Shown here piece by piece: positions 1 to 8,622 of a stretch of 64,000 nucleotides of DNA (positions are counted from its first letter, which is position 1; every line of letters begins with the position of its first letter). This DNA comes from Labedella populi. Lineage in GTDB: Bacteria > Actinomycetota > Actinomycetes > Actinomycetales > Microbacteriaceae. Under the pieces are notes generated by a model. The model was given only the letters and a program-made list of their open reading frames with translations. It had not been told where the DNA came from and ran no database searches. The translations under genes and the position numbers were made by a program. The stretch is taken from contig NZ_RZNC01000003.1 in assembly GCF_004078655.1 (NCBI RefSeq), forward strand, positions 186,001 through 250,000, given 5' to 3'.

Positions 1-1
1 C

Positions 2-1012
2 GACTACCCCTTCACGACACTCGCCCCGAACCTCGGCGTCGTCCAGGCGGGCGATGTGCGTTTCACCGTCGCCGATGTTCCCGGTCTCATCGAGGGAGCG
101 AGCGAGGGCAAGGGCCTCGGGCTCGAGTTCCTCCGCCACGTCGAACGCTGCTCGGCCCTCCTGCACGTCCTCGACTGCGCGACCCTCGAGCCGGGGCGCG
201 ACCCTCTGAGCGACCTCGACGTCATCCTCGCCGAGCTCGCCGCGTACCCGGTTCCCGACGGGCAGACGCCCCTCACGGAGCGGCCCCAGCTCATCGCGCT
301 CAACAAGGTCGACGTCCCCGACGCACGTGACCTCGCAGCCCTCGTCCGTCCCGAGCTCGAGAGCCGCGGGTTCCGGGTCTTCGAGATCTCGGCCGCGAGC
401 CACGAAGGGCTTCGCTCTCTGACGTATGCCCTTGCCGACATCGTCGCCGAGGATCGCGCGCGGAAGGCTGAGGCTCCCGCCCCCGAGCGCATCGTCATCC
501 GACCGAAGGCCGTCGACGAGAAGGACTTCGAGATCCGGGTAGAGGGAGGCACGTACGGTGACGTGTATCGCATCCTCGGAGCGAAGCCGGAGCGTTGGGT
601 CGCTCAGACCGACTTCACGAACGATGAGGCCATCGGGTTCCTCGCGGACCGTCTCGCGAAGATCGGCATCGAGGAGGCCCTCATGAAGAAGGGTGCCGTC
701 GCGGGATCGACCGTCGTGATCGGACCGGGCTCGGGCATCGTCTTCGACTGGGAGCCGACGCTGACCTCGACCGCTGAGCTCATCACGACGCCGCGCGGCG
801 TCGACGCTCGCCTCGACACCAATGCCCGCCCGACGCGCGGGGAGCGCCGCGACGCCTACTTCGACCGGATGGACGCGAAGGCGGAGGCGCGCGAGGAACT
901 CGAGCGCGAGCGCAAGGCCGGGTTGTGGCAGTCCGGCGATGACGACGACCTCGTGCACGACGACGACCTCGTGCACGACGACGAGCTCGTCGACGATGGC
1001 GACGCCCGCTGA
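2..1012 (+). CDS. obgE: GTPase Obg/CgtA, 5' end outside window
   Basis: This is the C-terminal part of the Obg GTPase, which binds the 50S subunit and links ribosome assembly to growth control. The frame is open from base 2. The switch-I region (YPFTT), the G3 motif DVPG (74-85), the G4 motif NKVD (302-313) and a G5-like SAAS segment near 390 are present; the glycine-rich Obg fold and the P-loop lie upstream of the window. The OCT domain follows (FEIRVEGG to roughly base 770). The protein ends in a highly acidic tail with a repeated DDDLVH unit encoded by an 18-bp tandem repeat. The stop overlaps the proB start by 17 bases, so the two are probably translationally coupled. Identity is secure; only the start is missing. 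Confidence 0.95.
   Translation, partial: DYPFTTLAPNLGVVQAGDVRFTVADVPGLIEGASEGKGLGLEFLRHVERCSALLHVLDCATLEPGRDPLSDLDVILAELAAYPVPDGQTPLTERPQLIALNKVDVPDARDLAALVRPELESRGFRVFEISAASHEGLRSLTYALADIVAEDRARKAEAPAPERIVIRPKAVDEKDFEIRVEGGTYGDVYRILGAKPERWVAQTDFTNDEAIGFLADRLAKIGIEEALMKKGAVAGSTVVIGPGSGIVFDWEPTLTSTAELITTPRGVDARLDTNARPTRGERRDAYFDRMDAKAEAREELERERKAGLWQSGDDDDLVHDDDLVHDDELVDDGDAR
941..994 (+). repeat. 18-bp tandem repeat in the acidic tail of Obg
   Basis: Two perfect copies of GACGACGACCTCGTGCAC (941-958, 959-976) are followed by a third degenerate copy (977-994). They encode the DDDLVH repeats at the Obg C-terminus and run up to the proB start codon. Confidence 0.9.
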
Positions 1013-1802
1013 TCGATCCGCGGTGCGCGAGGCGCGCCGCGTGGTCGTGAAGGTCGGTTCGTCGTCGATCAGCGGCGCGAACGCGCGCAACATCGAGCCG
1101 CTCGTCGATGCATTGGCAGCGGCGCACGGGCGTGGCGTCGAGATCGTGCTCGTCTCGTCGGGCGCCATCGCGACGGGAATGCCGTATCTCCGGTTGTCGA
1201 CGCGTCCGAGCGACTTGGCCACGCAGCAGGCCGCAGCGGCCGTCGGTCAGAACGTCCTGGTCTACCGCTACCAGGACAGCCTCGACCGGTACGACATCGT
1301 CGCCGGTCAAGTGCTGTTGACCGCCGGGGACCTCGAGAACCCGACGCACCGGAGCAACGCCGAGCGCGCGATGGAGCGGCTGCTGGCTCTGCGTATCCTG
1401 CCGATCGTCAACGAGAACGACACCGTCGCGACGCATGAGATCCGCTTCGGCGACAACGACCGGCTCGCGGCCCTCGTCTCGATGCTGATCCGCGCCGACG
1501 CCCTCGTCCTCCTGAGCGACGTCGACGCCATCTACACGCGTCCTCCGGAGGAGCCCGGCGCCGAACGGATCGGTCTCGTCACCGATGGCTCCGAGCTCGA
1601 CGACGTCACGTTCGGCGCCTCGACGAGCGGCGTCGGCACGGGCGGCGCGTCCACCAAGGTGAGCGCCGCCCGTCTCGCCGCAGCAGCCGGTACCGGCGTA
1701 CTCGTCACCTCCATCGAGCGCGTCGCAGACGCTCTCGCCGGAGCCGAGGTCGGGACGTGGTTCGTGCCGGGCACGGATCCTGCTCGGCACGGACGCCCGT
1801 AG
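996..1802 (+). CDS. proB: Glutamate 5-kinase, short form
   Basis: ProB phosphorylates L-glutamate to gamma-glutamyl phosphate, the first step of proline synthesis. The protein has about 268 residues and begins near VVVKVGSSS, the amino-acid-kinase nucleotide-binding loop; [11 protein letters not shown] and NENDTV are the other family signatures. It ends soon after the kinase domain and lacks the C-terminal PUA domain of the roughly 367-residue E. coli form. I chose the ATG at 996, inside the obgE tail, because the next residues ([14 protein letters not shown]) lead straight into the kinase fold. A longer in-frame reading from 822 is just obgE in another frame. proA follows after 9 bases. Proline feedback normally acts on the kinase domain. 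Confidence 0.94.
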   Translation: MATPADRSAVREARRVVVKVGSSSISGANARNIEPLVDALAAAHGRGVEIVLVSSGAIATGMPYLRLSTRPSDLATQQAAAAVGQNVLVYRYQDSLDRYDIVAGQVLLTAGDLENPTHRSNAERAMERLLALRILPIVNENDTVATHEIRFGDNDRLAALVSMLIRADALVLLSDVDAIYTRPPEEPGAERIGLVTDGSELDDVTFGASTSGVGTGGASTKVSAARLAAAAGTGVLVTSIERVADALAGAEVGTWFVPGTDPARHGRP

Positions 1803-1805
1803 AAT
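1800..1805 (+). promoter_or_regulatory. -10 hexamer of a leaderless promoter for proA
   Basis: TAGAAT, then six bases, then the proA ATG at 1812. The TAG is also the proB stop codon. The spacing puts the transcript start on the ATG, so proA could be made separately from proB. Confidence 0.7.
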
Positions 1806-1811
1806 CGTGGG

Positions 1812-3077
1812 ATGACCGAGACCGTCATCGCCGCTCCCATCCGCGAGCGTTTCACCGCGGCCCGCGCGGCCGCCGTCCGCCTCGCGACGACCACCGGAGC
1901 CGCGCGTGTCGAGGCCCTCACCGCCATCGCTGCCGCCATCGATTCCCACGCGGACGCCATCATCGACGCGAACGCTCTCGATCTCGCCAACGGTCGCGAA
2001 AACGGCCTGTCGTCGGCACTCCTCGATCGGTTGACGCTCTCGACCGAGCGGGTCGCGTCCCTGTCCGCCTCCGTCCGTGAGATCGCCGCCCTGCCGGACC
2101 CTCTCGGTCAGACCGTTCGGGGCTCGCGGCTTCCGAACGGGCTGAAGGTCGACCAGGTCCGGGTGCCCTTCGGCGTCGTCGGGGCGATCTATGAGGCCCG
2201 GCCGAACGTGACCGTCGACATCGCGGCGCTCGCCCTCGCGAGCGGCAACGCGAGCATCCTCCGCGGGGGATCAGCGGCGGAGCGCAGCAATGCGGTCCTC
2301 GTCGCCCTCATGCAAAACGCGGTCGGCGCCGCGGGTTTGCCGCGCGAGACCATTCAGACGATCGATGAGTTCGGACGCGCGGGTGCGTCGGCCCTCATGC
2401 AAGCGAGGGGCTACGTCGACGTCCTCATCCCGCGGGGGAGCGCCGGTCTCATCGAGACCGTCGTGTCGTCCTCGACGGTCCCGGTGATCGAGACGGGGGC
2501 CGGCGTCGTTCACATCGTTCTCGACGAGAGCGCGCGACTCGATTGGGCCGTCGACATCGTGCACAACGCGAAGGTGCAGCGGCCCAGCGTGTGCAACGCC
2601 GTCGAGACGGTGCTCGTGCACGCCGCCGCCGCCGAACGACTCCTGCCGCCCGTCCTCGACCGACTCGCCGTGTCCGGCGTCACGGTGCACGGAGATGACC
2701 GGACACGGGAGATCTGGCCGGCCGCCGTCGCCGCTGACGAGGACGAGTGGTCGACCGAGCACATGAGTCTCGATATCGGAGTACGCGTCGTCGACGACCT
2801 CGACGACGCGATCGAGCACATCCGTCGCTACTCCACGAGCCACACCGAGGCGATCATCACCGAGGACCTCGCGAACGCCGAGCGCTTCCTCGCCGAGGTC
2901 GACTCCGCCGTCGTCATGGTGAACGCGTCCACCCGGTTCACCGACGGCGGCGAATTCGGTTTCGGGGCCGAGGTGGGGATCTCCACGCAGAAGCTCCACG
3001 CCCGCGGCCCGATGGGCCTCACGGAGCTCACGAGCACGAAGTGGGTCGTGCGAGGGAACGGACAGAGCCGCAGCTGA
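1812..3077 (+). CDS. proA: Gamma-glutamyl phosphate reductase
   Basis: ProA reduces gamma-glutamyl phosphate to glutamate-5-semialdehyde with NADPH, the second step of proline synthesis. The 421-residue length is typical. Family landmarks include PFGVVGAIYEARPNVT, IPRGS, and the catalytic cysteine in RPSVCNAVET (Cys261 by my count), followed by FTDGGEFGFGAEVGIST near the C-terminus. The ATG at 1812 has no Shine-Dalgarno sequence but sits six bases after TAGAAT, so initiation is probably leaderless. It follows proB after 9 bases, and the pair forms the expected proBA unit. Nothing appears broken. Confidence 0.97.
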   Translation: MTETVIAAPIRERFTAARAAAVRLATTTGAARVEALTAIAAAIDSHADAIIDANALDLANGRENGLSSALLDRLTLSTERVASLSASVREIAALPDPLGQTVRGSRLPNGLKVDQVRVPFGVVGAIYEARPNVTVDIAALALASGNASILRGGSAAERSNAVLVALMQNAVGAAGLPRETIQTIDEFGRAGASALMQARGYVDVLIPRGSAGLIETVVSSSTVPVIETGAGVVHIVLDESARLDWAVDIVHNAKVQRPSVCNAVETVLVHAAAAERLLPPVLDRLAVSGVTVHGDDRTREIWPAAVAADEDEWSTEHMSLDIGVRVVDDLDDAIEHIRRYSTSHTEAIITEDLANAERFLAEVDSAVVMVNASTRFTDGGEFGFGAEVGISTQKLHARGPMGLTELTSTKWVVRGNGQSRS

Positions 3078-3117
3078 CGTGACCAGCGTGGGGTCGTCGG
3101 TACTGCTGACGAGCGGA

Positions 3118-3123
3118 TAGACT
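3118..3123 (+). promoter_or_regulatory. -10 hexamer of a leadered promoter
   Basis: TAGACT lies 41 bases upstream of the ATG at 3165, which has its own GGAG ribosome site at 3156-3159. This is an ordinary leadered arrangement, probably driving the small membrane gene and nadD. Confidence 0.45.
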
Positions 3124-3164
3124 CGGGGGAGCGCGAGAGGCGCGAATGAACGAACGGAGCACGG

Positions 3165-3422
3165 ATGTCGATGGTCGCAGCGTCAGTTGACGCGGTGTCG
3201 ATGGTGGCGCGAGTGGTCGCAGAGACCGAGGCCCACCACACCGAGTTGCCGATGCCGGCGTTCATGTTCGGCGTCGTCGCCGCCGTGATCTTCGCGATCC
3301 TCGGGTTCGTCATGTTCTCGTACCGCGATGTCGCCAACCGCCACAGGACGATGTCCCAGGCCTCGGCGCGACCCGGTGGTTCAGACCCGCACGGACACGA
3401 CGCGACCGCCTCCGGCCACTGA
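3165..3422 (+). CDS. Small single-pass membrane protein, unknown function
   Basis: This 85-residue protein has one hydrophobic segment (about residues 32-50, [19 protein letters not shown]) between a short N-terminal region containing [11 protein letters not shown] and a basic, then His/Ser-rich cytoplasmic-looking tail. I recognise no domain. The start at 3165 has a good GGAG five bases upstream; two more in-frame ATGs follow (for example MVAAS). It ends 11 bases before nadD and is probably co-transcribed with it. A small membrane protein in this position fits what I recall of other Microbacteriaceae, but I cannot assign a role. Confidence 0.75.
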   Translation: MSMVAASVDAVSMVARVVAETEAHHTELPMPAFMFGVVAAVIFAILGFVMFSYRDVANRHRTMSQASARPGGSDPHGHDATASGH

Positions 3423-3433
3423 CGCGAGACCGC

Positions 3434-4033
3434 GTGGCTGACCAGAAGCGTCGACCCCGAATCGGGGTGATGGGCGGAACGTTCGATCCGATCCATCACG
3501 GGCACCTGGTGGCCGCGAGCGAGGTCGCCACGTCGTTCGATCTCGACGAGGTCGTCTTCGTGCCGACGGGTCAGCCCTGGCAGAAGACGGTGGTGACCGA
3601 GAGCGAGCACCGCTATCTGATGACCGTCATCGCGACGGCCGCCAACCCGCGGTTCACTGTCAGCCGAGTGGACATCGACCGTGACGGTCCCACCTACACG
3701 ATCGACACGCTGCGTGACCTGCACCGCGCCAAGCCCGACGCCGAGCTCTTCTTCATCACCGGTGCCGACGCGATCGCCCAGATCCTCAGCTGGAAGAACG
3801 TGGAGGAGTTGTGGTCTCTGGCCCACTTCGTCGCTGTGACGCGACCCGGACACACCCTGTCCGTTTCAGGATTGCCGAGCCGACGCGTAAGCTTGTTGGA
3901 AGTTCCGGCCCTGGCGATCTCGTCGACGGACTGTCGGAGCCGGGTGAGCCGGGGATTTCCGGTTTGGTATTTGGTTCCAGATGGCGTCGTCCAGTACATC
4001 ACCAAACACCACCTGTATCGGAGTAGCACATGA
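3434..4033 (+). CDS. nadD: Nicotinate-nucleotide adenylyltransferase
   Basis: NadD transfers AMP from ATP to nicotinate mononucleotide, giving deamido-NAD in NAD synthesis. The 199-residue protein carries the nucleotidyltransferase signature [11 protein letters not shown] near residue 14 and the C-terminal ISSTDCRSR segment (canonical ISSTxIR, with Cys in place of the usual hydrophobic residue). [16 protein letters not shown] is also typical. The GTG at 3434 gives a short basic leader ([14 protein letters not shown]). Its stop overlaps the next gene in an ATGA junction. nadD followed within two genes by rsfS is a common actinobacterial order. Confidence 0.95.
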   Translation: MADQKRRPRIGVMGGTFDPIHHGHLVAASEVATSFDLDEVVFVPTGQPWQKTVVTESEHRYLMTVIATAANPRFTVSRVDIDRDGPTYTIDTLRDLHRAKPDAELFFITGADAIAQILSWKNVEELWSLAHFVAVTRPGHTLSVSGLPSRRVSLLEVPALAISSTDCRSRVSRGFPVWYLVPDGVVQYITKHHLYRSST

Positions 4034-5148
4034 CCCCGCCCGCTGAGCAGCAACCGCTCTCGCGTCGGCAGCTGCGCGAGCTGCAGAGAACGGGACAGAT
4101 TCCGACCTCTCCGGCCGCCGACGTCTCTCCTGTCGAGGGCCCGTCAGCGGATGCGGCGGAGCAGCCGTCCGGTGACGCCGAGCACGCCGTCCACCCGGCG
4201 GATGGCGCTGAGGACACGCCCTACGCCAAGGTCGCTCCGACCGACGAGGTCATCGAGACCGCGGAGATCGTGTCCGCGGTGCACCTCCCGGCGGAAAGAG
4301 AGCCGGACGTCGTCGTCCCGGCGATCCCCTCCGACGGTGTGCCTCTCACCCGTCGACAGGCGCGCCAACTCGAACGCGCTCGGACCGCCGCCATCACCGT
4401 CGTGCCCGCCGGTGCGGGAGCAGCTCCTCACGAGACCGGTGAGGTCGTCACCGCAGAACCCATCGACGACGGTGGCGACGGAGGCGACGACGCCGGGTCG
4501 TCCCGGCCCGGCGAGGAGAAGCCCGACACCGAACTCGAGGTCGTCGAGAGCAATGCCTCGGAGACGGGGGACCTCACCGAGGTCGTCATCGACGGTGACT
4601 CGGCGCACGCTGACGGTGCCGGCACGGGCTCCTCCGAACCTCCGACGGTCGCGGAGAGGTTCGGCGAGGCCGCGCTCACGACAGAGGCCGACCCGCTCGA
4701 CGAGGAGAAGGCGTTCGACACGATCATCGCTTCGGGTATCGCTGAGGCGGACGCCGACGTGGATTCCACGCACACCACGTCGAGCACTCTCATCCTGGGT
4801 TCGCCGATGGCGACCTTCACTGGCCCGATCGGCGGGACCGGCGAGATCATGGTGACGGGTTCCATCGACCTGCCCCGCGCGATCTCCGGCACGTCGGACC
4901 CCGACACCCACGACCGAGCGGACTACGACCGGTCGCTCGATCACGAGCCGCCGGCGCCGCCGACGGCGGGAACGCCGGTGTCCGCGAGCCGCGCCGTGAG
5001 CACGAACACCTCGGCCCGCGACATCATCGCCCCGCCCACTCGGTCCAAGAAGCCCAGTATCGTTCCGATCCTCGCCATCACGGCGGGTGTCCTCATGGTG
5101 GCCGTCATCGCGGTCGTCGTCACGAGCCTCCTCACGGGCACGTTCTAG
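4030..5148 (+). CDS. Acidic tail-anchored protein with RRQ motifs, unknown function
   Basis: This 372-residue protein is rich in Ala, Glu, Asp, Pro and Thr and looks largely disordered. Two related basic motifs stand out: [13 protein letters not shown] near residue 11 and [14 protein letters not shown] near residue 98. The only membrane segment is at the C-terminus (about residues 346-369, [25 protein letters not shown]), leaving almost no residues beyond it, so the bulk is probably cytoplasmic with a tail anchor. The start overlaps the nadD stop (ATGA), and rsfS follows after 17 bases, indicating one operon. I do not recognise a family; many actinobacteria have an LCP-type cell wall ligase gene here, but no LCP domain is visible. 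Confidence 0.8.
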   Translation: MTPPAEQQPLSRRQLRELQRTGQIPTSPAADVSPVEGPSADAAEQPSGDAEHAVHPADGAEDTPYAKVAPTDEVIETAEIVSAVHLPAEREPDVVVPAIPSDGVPLTRRQARQLERARTAAITVVPAGAGAAPHETGEVVTAEPIDDGGDGGDDAGSSRPGEEKPDTELEVVESNASETGDLTEVVIDGDSAHADGAGTGSSEPPTVAERFGEAALTTEADPLDEEKAFDTIIASGIAEADADVDSTHTTSSTLILGSPMATFTGPIGGTGEIMVTGSIDLPRAISGTSDPDTHDRADYDRSLDHEPPAPPTAGTPVSASRAVSTNTSARDIIAPPTRSKKPSIVPILAITAGVLMVAVIAVVVTSLLTGTF

Positions 5149-5165
5149 GTTCAGGAGAACCACAC

Positions 5166-5567
5166 ATGACCGCATCAGAAGAATCCCGCGACCTGCTCGC
5201 GATCGCGGCGGACGCTGCGACGTCGAAAGCGGCCCTGGACCTCGTCGCCCTCGACGTGTCCGAGCCGCTCCCGCTCGTCGACATCTTCCTGCTCGCGACC
5301 GGACGCAGCGAGCGGAACGTCGTCGCCATCGCCGACGAGATCGAGGACCGGCTCATCGCCTCCGGCACCAAGGCGGTGCGTCGCGAGGGCAAGGCGGAGG
5401 GGCGGTGGATTCTGCTCGACTTCGGCGACCTCGTCGTGCACGTCTTCCACGAAGAGGAGCGGCTCTACTACTCCCTCGAGCGCTTGTGGAAGGACTGCCC
5501 GGTCGTCCCGATCCCTGAGGCGGCGACCGTCTCCAGCGCCTCCGCTGTCGATTCGACCGACGCCTGA
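5166..5567 (+). CDS. rsfS: Ribosomal silencing factor RsfS (Iojap family)
   Basis: RsfS binds ribosomal protein L14 on the 50S subunit and blocks subunit joining when nutrients are short. The 133-residue protein shows the Iojap fold signatures: LDVSEPLPLVDIFLLATGRSE, GRWILLDFGDLVVHVFHEEER and YYSLERLW near the end. The ATG at 5166 has AGGAGA about 10 bases upstream. It is the last gene of the nadD operon and is followed by tRNA-Ala after 48 bases. Confidence 0.95.
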   Translation: MTASEESRDLLAIAADAATSKAALDLVALDVSEPLPLVDIFLLATGRSERNVVAIADEIEDRLIASGTKAVRREGKAEGRWILLDFGDLVVHVFHEEERLYYSLERLWKDCPVVPIPEAATVSSASAVDSTDA

Positions 5568-5615
5568 TCCTGTTGTAGGATCGATGAGTTGCCTCCCCCG
5601 GGAGGGAACCATTCT

Positions 5616-5688
5616 GGGTCTGTGGCGCAGCTGGTAGCGCACCTGCATGGCATGCAGGGGGTCAGGGGTTCGAGTCCCCTCAGATCCA
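5616..5688 (+). tRNA. tRNA-Ala (anticodon GGC)
   Basis: A full cloverleaf can be folded: 7-bp acceptor stem with the G3:U70 pair that identifies tRNA-Ala, D arm GCGC/GCGC, anticodon stem CCTGC/GCAGG with loop ATGGCAT (anticodon GGC), T arm AGGGG-TTCGAGT-CCCCT and discriminator A at 5688. The length is 73 nt. The 3' CCA is not fully encoded (ACCC follows). Confidence 0.97.
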
Positions 5689-5698
5689 CCCGAATAAG

Positions 5699-5737
5699 AG
5701 CCCCGCAGTCGACGAACTGCGGGGCTTTCGTGTTTCT
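5699..5737 (+). terminator. Rho-independent terminator after tRNA-Ala
   Basis: An 11-bp perfect stem (AGCCCCGCAGT and its complement, 5699-5709 and 5716-5726) encloses a 6-nt loop. It is followed by a T-rich tail (TTTCGTGTTT). Confidence 0.88.
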
Positions 5738-5785
5738 GGGCTTTCGTGTTCCTGGGTTTTCGTGTTGCTGGGCTTTCGTGTTCCC
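5722..5785 (+). repeat. Four tandem 16-bp repeats derived from the terminator tail
   Basis: Units at 5722, 5738, 5754 and 5770 read GGGCTTTCGTGTTNCT with one to three differences each. The first unit is the 3' edge of the terminator stem plus its T-rich tail, so the array looks like an expansion of the terminator end. The rest of the 208 bases before the next start codon shows nothing else clear. Confidence 0.85.
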
Positions 5786-5896
5786 GGGGGCCTCCCGGTC
5801 CCACATACTCGGACGCGTCCGTGGGGGAGCGGCCACCGCGCCGTCCGTGATGGGATGGGATTGGGCGACACGCTGCCCGATGACGGAGGAGGACAC

Positions 5897-6979
5897 GTGA
5901 CGACGAAGCCGGTGAGCATCGGAATCGTGGGGACAGGCTGGAGAGCGGAGTACTTCGCGCGGATCGCGACGCGTCTCCCCGAGCGCTTCCACCTGGTCGG
6001 AGTGACGAGTCGGACACCCGAGAGCCGCGAGAGGTTCGCGCGCACCTGGTCGACGACGGCGTTCGACTCGATCGACGCGCTCGCGCGGCGGCGGCCGGAG
6101 CTCGTCGTCGTGAGCGTGCCGGTTCCCGCCACTCCCGATGTCGTCACCGCTCTCGTCGACCTCGGTGTCTTCGTGCTCGCCGAGACTCCGCCCGCCCCGA
6201 CGCTCCAGGGTCTCGTCGACCTCTGGGACAGGGTCGGTTCGAGCGGGCGCGTGCACGTCGCCGAGCAGTACCCCGAGCTCCCCGGCCATGCGGCACGCCG
6301 CGCGATCGTCGAGTCGGGATCGATCGGCGACGTCTCGAGCGTGCAGGTGTCCTCCACGCACGGCTATCACGCCGTGGCCCTCATGCGCTCGTTCCTCGGT
6401 GATGCCGGCCCGGCGTCCGTCGCGGTGCGCGCCTCGGTCTTCGACGCGCCGCTCGTCGACCCGCTCAGCCGCGCCGGCTGGACCCATGATGACGAACCCA
6501 AGCCCGCCCGGACGGTCCTCGCAACGCTCGACTTCGGCGACGGCCGCTCGGGTGTGTACGACTTCACCGACAACCAGTGGCACAACAGGCTACGCTTCCG
6601 GCGCATCCTCGTCCGCGGCAGCCACGGCGAGATCGCCGGCGATGACGTCGTCCGGTTCGCGGGTACGGCGACGGTGCTGACCTCGTCGATCACGCGATCC
6701 CAGCTCGGGCAGGACCTCAACCTCGACGGTCACGATTCGGAGCTTCTCGCGTTCGAGGGGCGTCACCTCTGGCGCAATCCGTTCCTCGGAGCACGGCTCA
6801 TGGATGAGGAGATCGCCATGGCGACGGTGCTCGACCGCGCGGGTCTGTGGGCGCGCGGCGAGAGCGAGGGGCCCTACTCGCTCGCCGCCGCCAGCCGCGA
6901 TCACGCGATCGCCCTCGCGATCGACGAAGCCGTCTCGACCGGGACGTCGCTCTCGCCGGACCGGCTCCCCTGGGACTGA
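5897..6979 (+). CDS. Gfo/Idh/MocA-family oxidoreductase
   Basis: This is a predicted NAD(P)-dependent oxidoreductase acting on a sugar or related polyol. The Rossmann glycine motif GIVGTGWRAEYFARI is at the N-terminus, and VVSVPVP...VLAETPPAP near residues 75-100 corresponds to the family's E-K-P region, although the usual Lys is replaced (AETPPAP), which may affect catalysis. The rest is the alpha/beta dimerisation domain. I place the start at GTG 5897, preceded by a strong GGAGGAGG (5885-5892); earlier in-frame codons read through the tRNA-Ala downstream repeat and are not credible. It ends next to a RibD-like reductase gene. The substrate is unknown. Confidence 0.85.
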   Translation: MTTKPVSIGIVGTGWRAEYFARIATRLPERFHLVGVTSRTPESRERFARTWSTTAFDSIDALARRRPELVVVSVPVPATPDVVTALVDLGVFVLAETPPAPTLQGLVDLWDRVGSSGRVHVAEQYPELPGHAARRAIVESGSIGDVSSVQVSSTHGYHAVALMRSFLGDAGPASVAVRASVFDAPLVDPLSRAGWTHDDEPKPARTVLATLDFGDGRSGVYDFTDNQWHNRLRFRRILVRGSHGEIAGDDVVRFAGTATVLTSSITRSQLGQDLNLDGHDSELLAFEGRHLWRNPFLGARLMDEEIAMATVLDRAGLWARGESEGPYSLAAASRDHAIALAIDEAVSTGTSLSPDRLPWD

Positions 6980-7010
6980 TGGGCATGCCGAGGGTGTCAG
7001 AGGTCTCCGA

Positions 7011-7016
7011 TACCTT
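7011..7016 (+). promoter_or_regulatory. Possible -10 hexamer for the RibD-like gene
   Basis: TACCTT sits seven bases before the ATG at 7024. Together with the lack of a ribosome site there, this favours leaderless initiation at 7024 over the upstream ATGs at 6979 and 6985. Confidence 0.45.
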
Positions 7017-7023
7017 CCCCAGC

Positions 7024-7590
7024 ATGGGACGGATCATCTTCGACACGGCAACGACCATCAACGGCTGGATCGCCGACGAGCGCAACTCGCTCGCCTGGCT
7101 GTTCGCGGTCGAGGGAGGGGAGCATCCGGATGACGGGCTCTTCCCGGCGGCGGCCGCCGTGCTCGTCGAGGGGTCGACCACCTACGAATGGCTGCTCGCG
7201 GAGCAGGATGTCCTCGCGCATCCGGAGAAGTGGGCGGAATTCCACGGAGACCGGCCCACTTTCGTCTTCACGACGCGAGAATTGCCCACGCCCGACGGGG
7301 CCGACGTCCGCTTCGTCTCGGGTTCCGTCGTGGACGCCCTTCCCGCCATCCGTGATGCGGCGGGTGGCGGCGACATCTGGGTCGTGGGCGGGGGAGACCT
7401 CGCCGGGCAGTTCTTCGACGCGGGTGTCCTCGACGAGATCGCTCTCTCGGTCGCACCTGTGGCACTCGTCGGGGGAGCGCCCCTTTTCCCGCGTCGAGTC
7501 GAGTCCGACCGGCTCCGGCTCGAATCGGCGTCCGCCGTTGGTCAATTCGCCCGACTCATTTACTCCGTGAAGCCTGTGGCTACCGACTGA
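7024..7590 (+). CDS. RibD C-terminal/dihydrofolate reductase-like protein
   Basis: This 188-residue member of the RibD-C/DHFR-like fold begins with the family pattern IIFDTATTINGWIAD and carries EGSTTYEWLL, TFVFTTREL and VVGGGDLAGQFFDAGVLDEIALSVAPVALVGGAPLFP. The family binds NADPH; proteins of this single-domain type are mostly uncharacterised rather than true riboflavin enzymes. The start at 7024 matches where the fold begins; ATGs at 6979 and 6985 would add about 13-15 residues. Its last 11 bases overlap the 3' end of the convergent lactate dehydrogenase gene. Confidence 0.85.
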   Translation: MGRIIFDTATTINGWIADERNSLAWLFAVEGGEHPDDGLFPAAAAVLVEGSTTYEWLLAEQDVLAHPEKWAEFHGDRPTFVFTTRELPTPDGADVRFVSGSVVDALPAIRDAAGGGDIWVVGGGDLAGQFFDAGVLDEIALSVAPVALVGGAPLFPRRVESDRLRLESASAVGQFARLIYSVKPVATD

Positions 7591-8539
7591 AGCCGAGCGA
7601 GCGGTCCGAGGCGGAGATCGCCTCGGCCGACGAGTGGAGAAGGCGTTCCTCTTCCGGCGTCGTCGCCACGTCGAGAACGGGGCCCACGCCGCCTGCGCCG
7701 ACGATACTCGGGATGGACAGGGCGACCCCGTCGATCCCGTGGAACCCGTCGAGGACGCTCGAGACGGGGAGAATGGTGTTCTCATCGCGGAGGATCGCCT
7801 CGACGATCCGCGCCGCCGACAAGCCGATCGCGTAGTTGGTGGCCCCTTTCCCCTCGATCACGCGGTAGGCGGCATTCTTCACCTGGTCCGTGATCTCGTC
7901 GAGACGCCCGGGGCTGAAGACGATGCGATCCTCCACCCGCCACTCCGTCAGTGGGGTGGCCCCGATGCGGGCCGTCGACCACAGAGGGAACTCGCTGTCG
8001 CCGTGCTCGCCGACGATGTACGCGTGAACACTCGAGGTCGCGACACCGGCTGCCTCGGCGAGCAGCCAGCGCAATCGCGAGGTGTCGAGTACGGTGCCGG
8101 ACGCGAAAACCCGTTCCGCGGGGAGGCCCGAGATCCGACGGGCGACGACGGTGAGCACGTCGCAGGGATTGGTGACGAGGATGAAGACGGCGTCCGGTGC
8201 CTGCTCGATCGCGGCGGGGAGGATGCGTTCGAGCAACGCCACGTTGCTCGCCGCGAGATCGAGGCGGGTCTGGCCCGGCCGTTGCTTGGCTCCAGCCGTG
8301 ATGACGACGACGTGGGCCCCCGCGAGCACGGAGACGTCGTCACCCCCGATGATCCGGCTGTGCCCCGTGAACTGAGTCCCATGCGCCAGATCCAGGACTT
8401 CGGCATCGACCTTACGCGTATCGACGTCGTACAGGGCGATCGTCCGGGCCGATGAGCGGATTAGGGCCGCATACGCGAGCGACGCCCCCACGCTGCCCGC
8501 CCCGATGATCGCGAGTTTCGAGTTCTCGATGACGGCCAC
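7580..8539 (-). CDS. ldh: L-lactate dehydrogenase
   Basis: LDH interconverts pyruvate and L-lactate with NADH. The 319-residue protein has the glycine-rich NAD motif IGAGSVGASLAYA, the Gln-containing loop ITAGAKQRPGQTR (Gln rather than Arg favours lactate over malate), VTNPCDVLT, and the catalytic histidine in GEHGDSEFPLWS. I use the GTG at 8539 (VAVIENSKLAIIG); a 23-residue upstream extension is basic and unlikely. CACAAT lies seven bases before that GTG, a possible leaderless promoter. The 3' end overlaps the convergent RibD-like gene by 11 bases. Confidence 0.93.
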   Translation of the reverse strand: MAVIENSKLAIIGAGSVGASLAYAALIRSSARTIALYDVDTRKVDAEVLDLAHGTQFTGHSRIIGGDDVSVLAGAHVVVITAGAKQRPGQTRLDLAASNVALLERILPAAIEQAPDAVFILVTNPCDVLTVVARRISGLPAERVFASGTVLDTSRLRWLLAEAAGVATSSVHAYIVGEHGDSEFPLWSTARIGATPLTEWRVEDRIVFSPGRLDEITDQVKNAAYRVIEGKGATNYAIGLSAARIVEAILRDENTILPVSSVLDGFHGIDGVALSIPSIVGAGGVGPVLDVATTPEEERLLHSSAEAISASDRSLGFSR

Positions 8540-8610
8540 GATCGCAATTGTGGCAGCCCGACACCGCTTTCGCGAGAGGCGAGCTGGCCTGATCGCGCGA
8601 GTGGCCACGC

Positions 8611-8616
8611 TAGCGT
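8611..8616 (+). promoter_or_regulatory. -10 hexamer of a leaderless promoter
   Basis: TAGCGT, six bases, then the GTG start at 8623. No ribosome site is present. Confidence 0.65.
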
Positions 8617-8622
8617 TGCAGA

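Noticed and set aside
5722-5785. Possible CRISPR-like repeat array
   Set aside because: Units are contiguous with no spacers, derive from a terminator tail and have no cas genes nearby.
5468-6357. Minus-strand frames with a repeated Lys/His/Glu-rich peptide near tRNA-Ala
   Set aside because: They are the translated tandem 16-bp repeat and tRNA region read in reverse, not a gene.
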